Positions 1 through 8,513 of a stretch of DNA of 36,012 bases are shown in pieces. The position numbers and the translations under genes were made by a program. This stretch comes from an uncultured Bacteroides sp. (GTDB taxonomy: Bacteria; Bacteroidota; Bacteroidia; Bacteroidales; Bacteroidaceae). A model generated the notes under the pieces. It made no database searches and was not told where the DNA came from. It saw nothing but the letters and a program-made list of their open reading frames with translations. Each line of letters opens with the position of its first letter. The first letter of the stretch is position 1. The stretch spans positions 1 through 36,012 of the forward strand of contig CAMAFR010000023.1 of the NCBI GenBank assembly GCA_945833835.1. Direction: 5' to 3'.

Positions 1-1748
1 AGCGAGCTGCCGGCCGGCAGGGTCATCTGCATGGCGAAGTCGCCCTCGTCGAGCGTGGGGATGAACTCTGCCCCCAGCCGGGTGAACAGCCACAGCGAGG
101 CCGCCAGCAGCGCGAAGGCCATCCCTACGGTGGCCCCCGAGTGCCGCAGGCAGCGCGTCAGGGTGCGGCGGTAGGTCCGCTCCAGGTACCCGAAGAAGCG
201 GTCGGCCAGGGTGGGGCGGTGTGCCGCCGTGCGCCGTAGCGTGAGGGCGGCCATCATGGGCACGTAGGTGAGCGAGAGCAGCAGGGCGCCGACGATGCAG
301 AACACCAGCGTCTTGGCCATCGGCGTGAAATATTTGCCCTCGATGCCCGTCAGGGTGAGGAGGGGGAAGAACACCACGAGGATGATGAGCACGGCAAACG
401 TGGCGCTGCCCACCACCTGGGTGGCTCCCCGTTCCACCTCGCGGCCCATCTCTTGGGCGGTGAGCCGCCGTCCGGCCAGCTGCTGGCCGTAGAGGTGGGC
501 CAGGATGCCCTCGACGATGACGATGGATCCGTCGACCACAATGCCGAAGTCAATGGCACCGAGGCTCATCAGGTTGGCCGACACCCCGGCCAGGCGCATC
601 AGGATGAACCCGAACAGCATGGCCAGGGGGATGACCGAGGCCACGAGGAGGCCGGCCCGCACGTCGCCGAGGAAGACCATCAGCACCAGGAACACAATGA
701 GCGCCCCCTCTATCAGGTTGCGCACCACGGTGGAGATGTTGCGGCCCACCAGCTCCGAGCGGTTCAGGTAAGGCTCGATGACGATGCCTTCGGGCAACAT
801 CTTCTGCACCTTGGCCACGCGCTGCTCCAGCTGGCCGGTCACCACGTTGGCGTTGGCCCCCTTGAGCATCATGGCGATGCCTCCCACACACTCGCCCGCA
901 CCGTCCATGGTCATGGCGCCGAACCGCTTGGGCGCGCCCAGACGCACGGTGCCGATGTCGCTCACGTGTACGGGGATGCCGCCGCGGTTGGCCACCACCA
1001 CCTGCCCGATGTCCTCGGTGCGGCTGATCATGCCTTCCGAGCGGATGTAGTAGGCGCGGCCCGCCTTCTCGATGTAGCTGCCGCCCGTGTTCTGGTTGTT
1101 GCGGCTCAGCGCGTCGAACACGTCGCTCACGGTGATGTTGAGCGAGTAGAGCGCGTCGGGGTCGATGGCCACCTCATACTGCTTGAGGTAGCCGCCGAAG
1201 CTGTTGATCTCCACGATGCCGGGAATGCCCGAGAGCTGCCGCCGCACAATCCAGTCTTGCACGGTGCGCAGCTCCATCGCGTCATAGCGGTGCTCGTAGC
1301 CGGGCAGCACCCGGAGCACATACTGGTAGATTTCGCCCAGCCCGGTGGTGATGGGCATCAGTTCGGGCGTGCCCAGCGCGGGGGGAATCTCGCCCGCCAC
1401 GGCCTGTATCTGCTCGTTGATGAGCTGCCGCGCGTCGAGCGTGGGGACGTTCTCGCCGAAGACGACGGTGACCAGCGAGAGCCCGAAGCGGGAGACGGAG
1501 CGGATTTCCTCTACATTCATGATGTTGCTCATGGCTATCTCGATGGGCATCGTGATGAGCTGTTCCACCTCTTGCGGGGCCAGTGTGGGCGATACGGTGA
1601 CGATTTGCACTTGGTTGTTGGTGATGTCGGGCACTGCGTCGATGGGCAGTGTGAGCATCGACCAGATGCCGCCTGCCACTATCAGCAGGGTGGCGAGCGC
1701 GACGGGCAGCTTCCGCCGGATGGAGAATCGGACAATGGTGCTAAACAT
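1..1748 (-). CDS. CzcA-type heavy-metal RND efflux pump, partial (C-terminus beyond window)
   Basis: Inner-membrane proton-driven pump of the HME-RND family, exporting divalent metal ions through a tripartite complex. The ATG at 1748 opens 582 codons that run off the left edge; full-length homologues are about 1,030 residues. Visible: an N-terminal membrane helix after FSTIVRFSIRRKLPVALA, the periplasmic porter-domain motif PVDAVPDIT-like (here PIDAVPDITNNQVQI), and the fourth-helix signature DFGIVVDGSIVIVEG. That motif keeps the two Asp and the Glu of the CzcA (Zn/Co/Cd) class rather than the Cu/Ag CusA pattern. The last readable residues, FIPTLDEGDFAMQMTLPAG, match the start of the second periplasmic half. 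The htpG terminator separates it from htpG, so it is probably the first gene of its own operon. Substrate assignment beyond 'divalent metal' is inference. Confidence 0.9.
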   Translation of the reverse strand, partial: MFSTIVRFSIRRKLPVALATLLIVAGGIWSMLTLPIDAVPDITNNQVQIVTVSPTLAPQEVEQLITMPIEIAMSNIMNVEEIRSVSRFGLSLVTVVFGENVPTLDARQLINEQIQAVAGEIPPALGTPELMPITTGLGEIYQYVLRVLPGYEHRYDAMELRTVQDWIVRRQLSGIPGIVEINSFGGYLKQYEVAIDPDALYSLNITVSDVFDALSRNNQNTGGSYIEKAGRAYYIRSEGMISRTEDIGQVVVANRGGIPVHVSDIGTVRLGAPKRFGAMTMDGAGECVGGIAMMLKGANANVVTGQLEQRVAKVQKMLPEGIVIEPYLNRSELVGRNISTVVRNLIEGALIVFLVLMVFLGDVRAGLLVASVIPLAMLFGFILMRLAGVSANLMSLGAIDFGIVVDGSIVIVEGILAHLYGQQLAGRRLTAQEMGREVERGATQVVGSATFAVLIILVVFFPLLTLTGIEGKYFTPMAKTLVFCIVGALLLSLTYVPMMAALTLRRTAAHRPTLADRFFGYLERTYRRTLTRCLRHSGATVGMAFALLAASLWLFTRLGAEFIPTLDEGDFAMQMTLPAGSS

Positions 1749-1954
1749 GCTTTTTTGGGGCTAAAGTAGGCAATTTTGCTGTGGGGTGTTCTTCCGGTTC
1801 CGTTGAAACGTCCCGATTGCCGCCTGAAGCGGCTGTTTGGGCTGCTGAAACCGCCGGGTGCCGGCGGCCTTTCACCCCGGCGTGCCGCCCCAGGCGTTTC
1901 AGCGTTTCGCGTTTCACTGGAAAATGGAGCCCTGGCAGGGGGGGAGGAGGCACG
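1749..1954. other. Intergenic region upstream of the RND pump gene
   Basis: About 200 bases between the htpG terminator and the pump gene. No gene is recognised. On the minus strand TACTTTAG (1768-1761) is one base off the Bacteroides -7 box, but it lies only 12 bases before the start codon, so I do not call it a promoter with confidence. Confidence 0.4.
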
Positions 1955-1996
1955 AAAAAACGCCGCTTGCCCGGTGTGATGGGGCAAGGCGGCGTT
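1955..1996 (-). terminator. Rho-independent terminator of htpG
   Basis: Read on the minus strand, a GC-rich stem of about 14 bp with one bulged base (arms 1983-1996 and 1959-1972) is followed by a run of six T (1960-1955). It starts about 20 bases after the htpG stop codon. Confidence 0.85.
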
Positions 1997-2017
1997 CAGT
2001 GGTCAGTGTGCGGCCTG

Positions 2018-4063
2018 TCAAATCAGCTCGATGCTGCGTTTTACGAAGTTGGTCAGCGCCTCGCCGCGCAGCATGTTGTTCTGCAGCAGTGCGAGGTCTA
2101 TCAGCTGGTGGATCACCTTGTTGCCGGCGGCATACTCGTTCATGATGTCCGTCTTCTGGCGGTTGTCCTGCTCCAGCTTCTGCTCGATGTCCTTCAGCTC
2201 GTCCTTCTCCGAGGTGGGTATTTCCTCGTCCTTCTTGCCTTCGTGGGCCTTGTTCAGCTCGTTCTGGCGGATTTTCAGCAGGGCGATGTCCGATTCCACC
2301 GGAGCCAGCTTCTCGCTGCAGGCGCTGCCTGCCTCGTCGAGGACGGCCTTGATGAGCTTGTGGTCACTGTTGAGCACGAGGTTGAACATGCTGGGCATCT
2401 CGCCATAGAAGCTCATGCCCGGCTGGATGCCGGCCATCTCCTTCATGCGGCGCATGTATTCGGACTGGGTGATGACAATCGGGGCGGCGTTCTCGCCCAT
2501 GGCCTGCGCCTCTACGTGGAACTCCGTCTTCTCCAGTTTGGGGAGCTGTCCGTTGAAGACGGCGGCCAGCATCTCGCGCTGCTCGGCAGGCAGTTCCTCG
2601 CCCTTGGGCTCGTCTTTCACGATAAGGCGGTCGATGACGTCGCTGTCCACCCGAGTGAAGCGGCTCTTCTCGAACTTGCGCTCCAACATGCTGATCATCG
2701 GCACGTCCAGCTGTCCGTCCATGAGCAGCACGTCATAGCCCTTGCTGCGGGCGGCGTCGATGTAGGTGTACTGGTCGTCCTTGCTGGTGGCGTAGAGGTA
2801 GACCAGGTTGCCCTCCTTGTCGGTCTGGTTGTCCTTGATGAGGGTCTGGTACTCCTCGAAGGTGAAGTACTTGCCGTCGGTGTTCTTGAACAGCGTGAAG
2901 TTCTTGGCCTTGTCGTAGAAGTCTTCCTGCGTGAGCAGGCCGTAGTGGATGAAGATTTTCAGGTCGTCCCACTTGGCCTCGAAGTCCTTGCGGTCGTTCT
3001 TGAAGATGGATTGCAGGCGGTCGGCCACCTTCTTGGTGATGTAGGTGGAGATTTTCTTGACGTTGGCGTCACTCTGCAGGTACGAGCGTGACACGTTGAG
3101 CGGGATGTCCGGCGAGTCGATGACTCCGTGGAGCAGCGTCAGGAAGTCGGGCACGATGCCTTCAACCGAGTCGGTCACGTACACCTGGTTGCAATAGAGC
3201 TGTATCTTGTTCTTCTGCAGGTCAATGTTGCTCTTGATTTTCGGGAAGTAGAGCACGCCGGTGAGGTTGAACGGATAGTCCACGTTGAGGTGTATCCAGA
3301 ACAGCGGCTCGTCCGACATGGGGTAGAGGTCGCGGTAGAACTTCTTGTAGTCCTCGTCGGTCAGGTCGCCCGGTTTCTTGGTCCACAGCGGGGTGGTGTC
3401 ATTCACGAGGTTGTCCTCGTCGGTCTCCACCTGCTTGCCGTCTTTCCACTCCTTCTTCTTGCCGAAGGCGATGGACACGGGCAGGAAGCGGCAGTACTTG
3501 CCCAGCAGCTCCTGGATGCGGGAGGGTTCGAGGAACTCCTTGCAGTCATCGTCCACGTGCAGGATGATGTCGGTACCGCGTCCGGCCTTGTCGGCCTCCT
3601 CCAGCGTGTATTCGGGGCTGCCGTCGCAGGTCCACCGCACGGCGGCGGCGTCTTCGCGGTAAGAGCGGCTCAGGATTTCCACCTTCTTGGCCACCATGAA
3701 GGCCGAGTAGAAGCCGAGGCCGAAGTGGCCGATGATGGCGTTGGCATCGTCCTTGTATTTCTCCAGGAAATCGTTGGCACCCGAGAAGGCGATTTGGTTG
3801 ATGTATTTGTCGATTTCCTCCGCCGTGAGCCCCAGGCCTCGGTCGGAAATGGTGATGGTGTCCTTGTCTACGCTGACGTGGATGGTGAGGTCGCCCAGCT
3901 CGCCCTTGAACTCGCCTTTCGAGGCCAGTGTCTTCAGCTTCTGGGTGGCGTCTACGGCGTTGGATACCAGTTCGCGGAGGAAGATTTCGTGGTCACTGTA
4001 CAAGAATTTTTTGATGACGGGGAAGATGTTTTCTGTCGTTACCCCAATATTACCTTTCTGCAT
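2018..4063 (-). CDS. htpG: HtpG, Hsp90-family molecular chaperone
   Basis: Cytosolic ATP-dependent chaperone, 681 aa. The reading frame is open further upstream, but the family start MQKGNIGVTTENIFPVIKKF is at 4063; the 26 preceding codons look non-conserved. GHKL ATPase motifs are present: ELVSNAVDA (Glu31, Asn35), SDRGLGL (Asp74), and GHFGLGFYSAFM near residue 117. The middle and C-terminal domains are complete, ending in NFVKRSIELI. The gene stands alone with its own terminator and is divergent from the pRiA4b-like gene. A shortened -7-like element (TAATTTG, minus strand, 4145-4139) lies about 75 bases upstream, but no good -33 box was found. Confidence 0.97.
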   Translation of the reverse strand: MQKGNIGVTTENIFPVIKKFLYSDHEIFLRELVSNAVDATQKLKTLASKGEFKGELGDLTIHVSVDKDTITISDRGLGLTAEEIDKYINQIAFSGANDFLEKYKDDANAIIGHFGLGFYSAFMVAKKVEILSRSYREDAAAVRWTCDGSPEYTLEEADKAGRGTDIILHVDDDCKEFLEPSRIQELLGKYCRFLPVSIAFGKKKEWKDGKQVETDEDNLVNDTTPLWTKKPGDLTDEDYKKFYRDLYPMSDEPLFWIHLNVDYPFNLTGVLYFPKIKSNIDLQKNKIQLYCNQVYVTDSVEGIVPDFLTLLHGVIDSPDIPLNVSRSYLQSDANVKKISTYITKKVADRLQSIFKNDRKDFEAKWDDLKIFIHYGLLTQEDFYDKAKNFTLFKNTDGKYFTFEEYQTLIKDNQTDKEGNLVYLYATSKDDQYTYIDAARSKGYDVLLMDGQLDVPMISMLERKFEKSRFTRVDSDVIDRLIVKDEPKGEELPAEQREMLAAVFNGQLPKLEKTEFHVEAQAMGENAAPIVITQSEYMRRMKEMAGIQPGMSFYGEMPSMFNLVLNSDHKLIKAVLDEAGSACSEKLAPVESDIALLKIRQNELNKAHEGKKDEEIPTSEKDELKDIEQKLEQDNRQKTDIMNEYAAGNKVIHQLIDLALLQNNMLRGEALTNFVKRSIELI

Positions 4064-4165
4064 ATTCAGTTTGGATTTTTGATGGTTTATTGCTCTTTTT
4101 TCGGGGCCGCACACCGGGCGCGGCTGCCGGGTGGCCTGCAAATTACATGCCAGGCGGCAGGGAGG

Positions 4166-4200
4166 TGACAGGCACGGCAGGAAACGCTGCCATTCTGTCA
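4166..4200. other. Imperfect inverted repeat upstream of htpG
   Basis: TGACAG (4166-4171) pairs with CTGTCA (4195-4200), and GGCAG (4176-4180) pairs with CTGCC (4187-4191) inside it. A further CTGTCAG copy sits at 4214-4220. It lies in the divergent region between htpG and the next gene and does not match the CIRCE heat-shock operator. It could be an operator or part of an RNA leader; function unknown. Confidence 0.35.
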
Positions 4201-4290
4201 GACATCCGGCGGCTGTCAGTACTCTTTCTTTTTTTGGGGGGGAGGTGTGCTCTTATCGGAAAAATGCATGTCGACAATGAAAAAATAATG

Positions 4291-4298
4291 TATATTTG
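4291..4298 (+). promoter_or_regulatory. Bacteroides-type -7 box for the pRiA4b-like gene
   Basis: TATATTTG matches TAnnTTTG exactly, 16 bases before the start codon. No TTTG is seen at the usual -33 spacing, so the call rests on the -7 box alone. Confidence 0.45.
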
Positions 4299-4314
4299 CC
4301 GAAAAATGTAACTC

Positions 4315-5652
4315 ATGAAAAAATCAGACGACTATAGGCTTTCTCAAAAGCGACCGGAACAACCGGATGACAATGACTTCCTTTTGCACCAAGTGAGGAA
4401 ATCTCCGATCGGTGCCTGTTACAGGACGGCCAGGCTCGATAGCATCAAAACAGGTATCATCCTCGTAGTGCGCGACCACCCCGACGGGACCCACACGGCA
4501 TGCCTCTTCCTGGTGGACTTCTACTGCAAAGGGGTGCAGGACGTGCTCAGTTTTGTGCGCATCAGCCCGGAAGAGCTGGAGGAGCTCATCGACCGGGCGG
4601 GCAACCCCTTCGAACTGCAGCGCATCACGTATGAAGAGGCCCACAACCGGATTTTCCGGGCGGTGGAGTACGCCGCCCAAGCGGGGATTGCGCCGTGTGA
4701 CCGGTTTGAGGTGGCGCGCCACATCCTGAAGGAGGACGACGGCAGCATCCCTCCGATGGACTTCGATTTCGGCAACGAGGGCATGCACTGCCTGCTGGCG
4801 GCCAACCAAGCCGACCTTGACCGTTACCTGCCCTTGCTGGAGCAGCATCTGGGCGACCGTTTCAGCTACCACTTGGTAGACTGTCTGCCCGGCGGCTGGG
4901 GCGGCAACGACGGGGAAGAAGAGGATTTTGATGATTATGAAGAGATGGACGACGATGAGTGGGAGGACGAGGACTTTGACGACGAGGAGTTCGACGACGA
5001 TGAGTTCGAAGATGATGATTTTGATGAGGATGACTTTGACGACGATGACTTTGACGACGATGACTTCGACGAGGAACTGGACGATGATGAGGAGTTGGTG
5101 GACAACGAGTTTTTCATAGCGATGGCGGACGAGCCGTGGAAGGACCGCGAGCAGACGCACCACTTCCAGTTCAGGGTCACGATACAGGGGCTGCATCATC
5201 CTGACGTGTGGCGCACCATCTCCGTCCCCTCGCGGATCACATTCAGCGAGCTGGCCTATATAATCCTCAGGTCCTTACTTTGGGACGGAAACTACCAGTG
5301 GATGTTCTCGCCGCAGGGCTGGGGCTCGCACCCCGTCATAGCGCGCGGATCGGGCGACACCTCGGAAGTGATGGATTTGGATGCCGATGTGTTCCTCATC
5401 ACGAACTATTTCGAGCGGGTAGGGCAACAGTTGGTGTTTGTCTACGGGTTCGGCAAGAAATGGCAGCTCGACATCGTGTTGGAACAGATGACGGAGGACA
5501 CTTCGGAGCGGTGTTTTCTGGTGAACTCGGGAGGAAAGTCGCCCCTGGAGAGCACGGATGGTCCGGAAGACTACCAGGCCCTGATGGCCGATCTGGGGTT
5601 CAGTCCGGAAGAGATGACCGATACGGATTGGGAAGACGGGGAGGAGCTGTAA
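4315..5652 (+). CDS. pRiA4b ORF-3-like (IS1096 TnpR-type) protein with acidic repeat
   Basis: 445 aa, cytosolic by appearance, function unknown. Residues ~280-430 carry the pRiA4b ORF-3 fold pattern: HHFQFRVTIQGLHHPDVWRT, then VFVYGFGKKWQLDIVLEQ. The family is known from plasmids and from an IS1096 passenger gene, but many chromosomal copies have no link to transposition. The N-terminal ~190 residues form a separate unrecognised domain (ACLFLVDFYCKGVQDVLSFV region). The two are joined by an extremely acidic linker, residues ~200-264, built from a five-residue repeat of three or four Asp/Glu plus Phe. Normal stop, single gene, convergent with clpC. No transposase or terminal repeats are nearby, so I regard it as a chromosomal gene. 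Confidence 0.8.
   Translation: MKKSDDYRLSQKRPEQPDDNDFLLHQVRKSPIGACYRTARLDSIKTGIILVVRDHPDGTHTACLFLVDFYCKGVQDVLSFVRISPEELEELIDRAGNPFELQRITYEEAHNRIFRAVEYAAQAGIAPCDRFEVARHILKEDDGSIPPMDFDFGNEGMHCLLAANQADLDRYLPLLEQHLGDRFSYHLVDCLPGGWGGNDGEEEDFDDYEEMDDDEWEDEDFDDEEFDDDEFEDDDFDEDDFDDDDFDDDDFDEELDDDEELVDNEFFIAMADEPWKDREQTHHFQFRVTIQGLHHPDVWRTISVPSRITFSELAYIILRSLLWDGNYQWMFSPQGWGSHPVIARGSGDTSEVMDLDADVFLITNYFERVGQQLVFVYGFGKKWQLDIVLEQMTEDTSERCFLVNSGGKSPLESTDGPEDYQALMADLGFSPEEMTDTDWEDGEEL
4966..5070 (+). repeat. Seven tandem 15-bp coding repeats (acidic pentapeptide)
   Basis: Seven consecutive 15-bp units, for example gacgatgactttgac, encode DEDFD, DEEFD, DDEFE, DDDFD, EDDFD, DDDFD and DDDFD. The last copies are almost identical at the DNA level and the earlier ones more diverged, as expected for expansion by slippage. 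The repeat is in frame within the pRiA4b-like gene. Confidence 0.9.
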
Positions 5653-5667
5653 GCACCGGCGGCGGGC

Positions 5668-5690
5668 CCGGCCCCGTTGGAAGGGGCCGG
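5668..5690. terminator. GC-rich hairpin between convergent genes
   Basis: CCGGCCCC (5668-5675) pairs perfectly with GGGGCCGG (5683-5690) across a 7-nt loop. It lies in the 47-bp gap between two converging genes. No T-tract follows on either strand, so it is at best a weak bidirectional terminator. Confidence 0.45.
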
Positions 5691-5699
5691 ATGCGGCGG

Positions 5700-8240
5700 T
5701 CATTCCACCTGTATCCGTAACCCCTGGCGGAGCTCGTCCAGCTGTACGTGGAGGGTGCTGCCGGTCGGTGGCATCTCATTGACTATCAGTTCGGAGAGGC
5801 CGTCTTCGAGGTGGCTCTGTATGGCACGCTTCAGCGGGCGAGCCCCGAACTGCACGTCATAGCCTTTGGAGGCGACGAAGCGCTTGGCCTCCTCGTCAAT
5901 GACGAGACGGTATCCCAGTTCGTCGAGACGGGTGTAGAGGCCCTGCAGCTCGATGTCGATGATCTGCGCGAGGGCCTGCTCGTCCAGCTGGTCGAAGGTG
6001 ATGATTTCATCGAGCCGGTTGATGAACTCAGGCGCAAACGACTTGTTCAGTGCCTTGGTGATGACGCCGCGCGAGTACTCCTTGTCGTCGGCGCGTGTCT
6101 GTGCGGCGAAGCCGATGCCCTTGCCGAACTCCTTCAGCTGGCGGGTGCCGATGTTGGAGGTGAGCACGATGACCGTGTTCCGGAAGTCGACGGTGCGTCC
6201 GAAACTGTCTGTCAGCCGTCCCTCGTCCATCACCTGCAGCAGCAGGTTGAACACGTCGAGGTGGGCCTTTTCCACTTCGTCGAGCAGCACGATGGAGTAG
6301 GGCCTGCGCCGCACCTTCTCGGTCAGTTGTCCGCCCTCTTCATAGCCCACGTAGCCCGGAGGAGCTCCCACGAGGCGCGACACGTTGTATTTGTCCATAT
6401 ATTCGCTCATGTCGATGCGTATCAGCGCGTCGGCCGACCCGAACAGTTCGCGGGCAAGCTGTTTGGTGAGGTGGGTCTTGCCCACGCCCGTAGGCCCCAG
6501 GAAGAGGAATGACCCGATGGGTTTGTTGGGGTCTTTCAGGCCCACGCGGCTCCGGCGGATGGCTCTCACTAAGGTGTCGATGGCCCGGTCTTGCCCGATG
6601 ACGGTCTTCAGGAGCGTTTCCTTCATTCCCTTGAGGCGGGCGTTGTCGGCTTCCACCATCTTCTGTACGGGCACGCCCGACATCATTGAGATGACCTCGG
6701 CAACATCCTGTGCGCCCACTGTGATGCGCAGGTTCTTCTGCCCCTCCTCCCACTTGCGCTGCATACAGGCCAGTTCGTTGGTCAGCTGCCGCTCGCGGGT
6801 GCTGAAGCGGGTGGCCAACTCGAAGTCCTGCAGGCGGGCGGCCTCCGTGCGGTGGGTCCGTGCCTCCTCTATCAGCTGTTCCTGTCCGGCAATCTCCTCG
6901 GGCACCTGGATGTGGGCGAGGTGCACCCGCGAGCCGGCCTCGTCGAGAGCGTCAATGGCCTTGTCGGGGAAGTTGCGGTCGGTGATGTACCGTCCGGCCA
7001 GCCGGACGCAGGCCTCCAGGGCCTCGTCGGTGTAGTTCACGGCATGGTGTTCCTCGTAGCGCGGCTTGATGTTCCGCAAGATTTGCAGGGTTTCGTCGGG
7101 CGTGGTAGGCTCGACCATCACTTTCTGGAAACGCCGTTCGAGGGCCCCGTCTTTCTCGATGTTGTTGCGGTACTCGTTGAGGGTGGTGGCGCCGATGCAC
7201 TGTATCTCGCCCCGGGCGAGGGAGGGCTTGAGCATGTTGGCCGCATCCATTGATCCGGCGGCCGCTCCGGCCCCCACAATGGTGTGTAGCTCGTCAATGA
7301 ACAGGATGACTTCAGGGTGTTTCTTCAGCTCGTTCAGGATGGAGCGGATGCGCTCCTCGAACTGTCCCCGGTATTTGGTACCCGCCACGACGGCGGTGAG
7401 GTCGAGTGCGATGAGCCGCTTGCCGAAGAGGTTGCGCGACACCTTCCGTTCATGGATGCGCAGGGCGAGCCCCTCCACAATGGCCGATTTGCCCACGCCC
7501 GGTTCGCCCAGCAGCACTGGGTTGTTCTTCTTGCGGCGGCCCAGTATCTGCGCCAACCGTTCAATCTCCCGGTCGCGTCCCACCACGGGGTCCAGCCGCC
7601 CTTCGGCAGCCGCGCGGGTGATGTCTGTCCCGAAGGTGTCGAGCACGGGGGTGCTGTTGTCCGTCTCGGTTTTTTGGGTGGTCTGGGGACCCGAGATGGA
7701 GATGTAGAAACTCCTGCCGCCGCCGTTGTCGCGCGAGCCGAAGCGCGGCTCCTCTTCGGCCTCCTCCTCGTCGTCATCGTCGAAGTCGAGCCCGTTTTGT
7801 GGCTGCGGTCGGGTGCCGAGCTTGTCCATGACTTTCTGGCAGGTCACCTCGTGTCCGTCGAGCAGCTGCGCCGCCCCGTTGTCGCCCTCTTTCAGAATGG
7901 CCAGCAAGATGTGTTCGGGACCGGCCTGCGGGCATTTCAGCAGTTTTGACTCAAGTATGCTCATTCTCAGTATTTTCGATGCTTTCTCGCTCATGTAGAT
8001 GTTGTCTGTCCGCTCGTCGGTCGGGGCGGCTTTGGCCTTAAGCCGGGCCTCCGCCTGCCGCTTCACCTCGCCGAGGTCCACATAAAGGCTCTGCAGGACC
8101 TCCATCGCCCTACACTGCCCGTGACGTATCAGTCCCAGCAGCAGGTGCTCTGGCTCAATGCTGTTGTTGTACAGCCGGTTAGCCTCTTCCTTGCTGAACT
8201 GGATGATGTCGTACACTTCTGCTGTAAATTGTTTGTCCAT
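5700..8240 (-). CDS. clpC: ClpC-type AAA+ unfoldase of the Clp protease
   Basis: 846 aa Hsp100 unfoldase that feeds proteins to ClpP. Start at 8240 ([12 protein letters not shown]), where the Clp N-domain begins; the upstream extension of the frame crosses the promoter. Order: double Clp N repeat (1-145), acidic linker (~153-165, [11 protein letters not shown]), D1 AAA domain with Walker A GEPGVGKS (245-252) and Walker B VILFIDE (311-317), a UVR-like coiled middle segment (~460-500, shorter than the ClpB middle domain), and D2 with Walker A GPTGVGKT (582-589). The short middle segment argues for ClpC over ClpB. Monocistronic, with a good -7 box upstream. Confidence 0.93.
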   Translation of the reverse strand: MDKQFTAEVYDIIQFSKEEANRLYNNSIEPEHLLLGLIRHGQCRAMEVLQSLYVDLGEVKRQAEARLKAKAAPTDERTDNIYMSEKASKILRMSILESKLLKCPQAGPEHILLAILKEGDNGAAQLLDGHEVTCQKVMDKLGTRPQPQNGLDFDDDDEEEAEEEPRFGSRDNGGGRSFYISISGPQTTQKTETDNSTPVLDTFGTDITRAAAEGRLDPVVGRDREIERLAQILGRRKKNNPVLLGEPGVGKSAIVEGLALRIHERKVSRNLFGKRLIALDLTAVVAGTKYRGQFEERIRSILNELKKHPEVILFIDELHTIVGAGAAAGSMDAANMLKPSLARGEIQCIGATTLNEYRNNIEKDGALERRFQKVMVEPTTPDETLQILRNIKPRYEEHHAVNYTDEALEACVRLAGRYITDRNFPDKAIDALDEAGSRVHLAHIQVPEEIAGQEQLIEEARTHRTEAARLQDFELATRFSTRERQLTNELACMQRKWEEGQKNLRITVGAQDVAEVISMMSGVPVQKMVEADNARLKGMKETLLKTVIGQDRAIDTLVRAIRRSRVGLKDPNKPIGSFLFLGPTGVGKTHLTKQLARELFGSADALIRIDMSEYMDKYNVSRLVGAPPGYVGYEEGGQLTEKVRRRPYSIVLLDEVEKAHLDVFNLLLQVMDEGRLTDSFGRTVDFRNTVIVLTSNIGTRQLKEFGKGIGFAAQTRADDKEYSRGVITKALNKSFAPEFINRLDEIITFDQLDEQALAQIIDIELQGLYTRLDELGYRLVIDEEAKRFVASKGYDVQFGARPLKRAIQSHLEDGLSELIVNEMPPTGSTLHVQLDELRQGLRIQVE

Positions 8241-8274
8241 AAGCAAATCTTCTCCTTCAATCAGATGTTGGGTG

Positions 8275-8282
8275 CAAATATA
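8275..8282 (-). promoter_or_regulatory. -7 box of clpC
   Basis: On the minus strand TATATTTG (8282-8275) matches TAnnTTTG exactly and would give a 5' leader of about 30 nt. No clear TTTG is seen at -33. Confidence 0.5.
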
Positions 8283-8431
8283 CACATTTATATAATAATG
8301 GTGCGGTGTTGTCGTTTCGAAAAGCAGCAAAATCCGTGCCAGGAAGTGCCGTCTGTCGGGCGGCGGGGAAGGCGGACACCACTGCCCAGTCTCCCTTAAC
8401 TTCTTTTTAAAGGGGATATTTGAAGGTTTAT

Positions 8432-8462
8432 TTTGTCAATTCAAGAAAAAGCCGTATTTTAG
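8432..8462 (+). promoter_or_regulatory. Promoter of the gyrA-TPR unit
   Basis: TTTG (8432-8435), a 19-nt spacer, then TATTTTAG (8455-8462), one base from TAnnTTTG. Spacing is ideal for the primary sigma factor of Bacteroides. The predicted start lies about 45 nt before the gyrA ATG. Confidence 0.65.
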
Positions 8463-8513
8463 CATGGTTTTTTATGAAGCCAATCGAGAGATGTATCATT
8501 AATAATCGTTTAA

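Noticed and set aside
453..1769. Long + strand open frame (438 codons) across the RND pump gene
   Set aside because: It is an antisense shadow of a GC-rich gene: composition is His/Gly/Asp/Val-heavy with no domain, while the minus frame matches CzcA throughout.
1781..4168. Long + strand open frames across htpG
   Set aside because: Mirror frames of a conserved minus-strand gene; Val/Leu/His-rich with no recognisable family.
5029..5073. Short direct repeats resembling a CRISPR array
   Set aside because: The repeats are contiguous 15-bp units in frame with no spacers, inside a coding region; no cas genes are present.
4315..5652. pRiA4b-like gene as evidence of an insertion sequence
   Set aside because: No transposase, terminal inverted repeats or target duplications nearby; the family is common as a plain chromosomal gene.
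5700..8240. ClpB instead of ClpC
   Set aside because: The middle region is a short UVR-like segment of ~40 residues rather than the ~120-residue coiled domain of ClpB.
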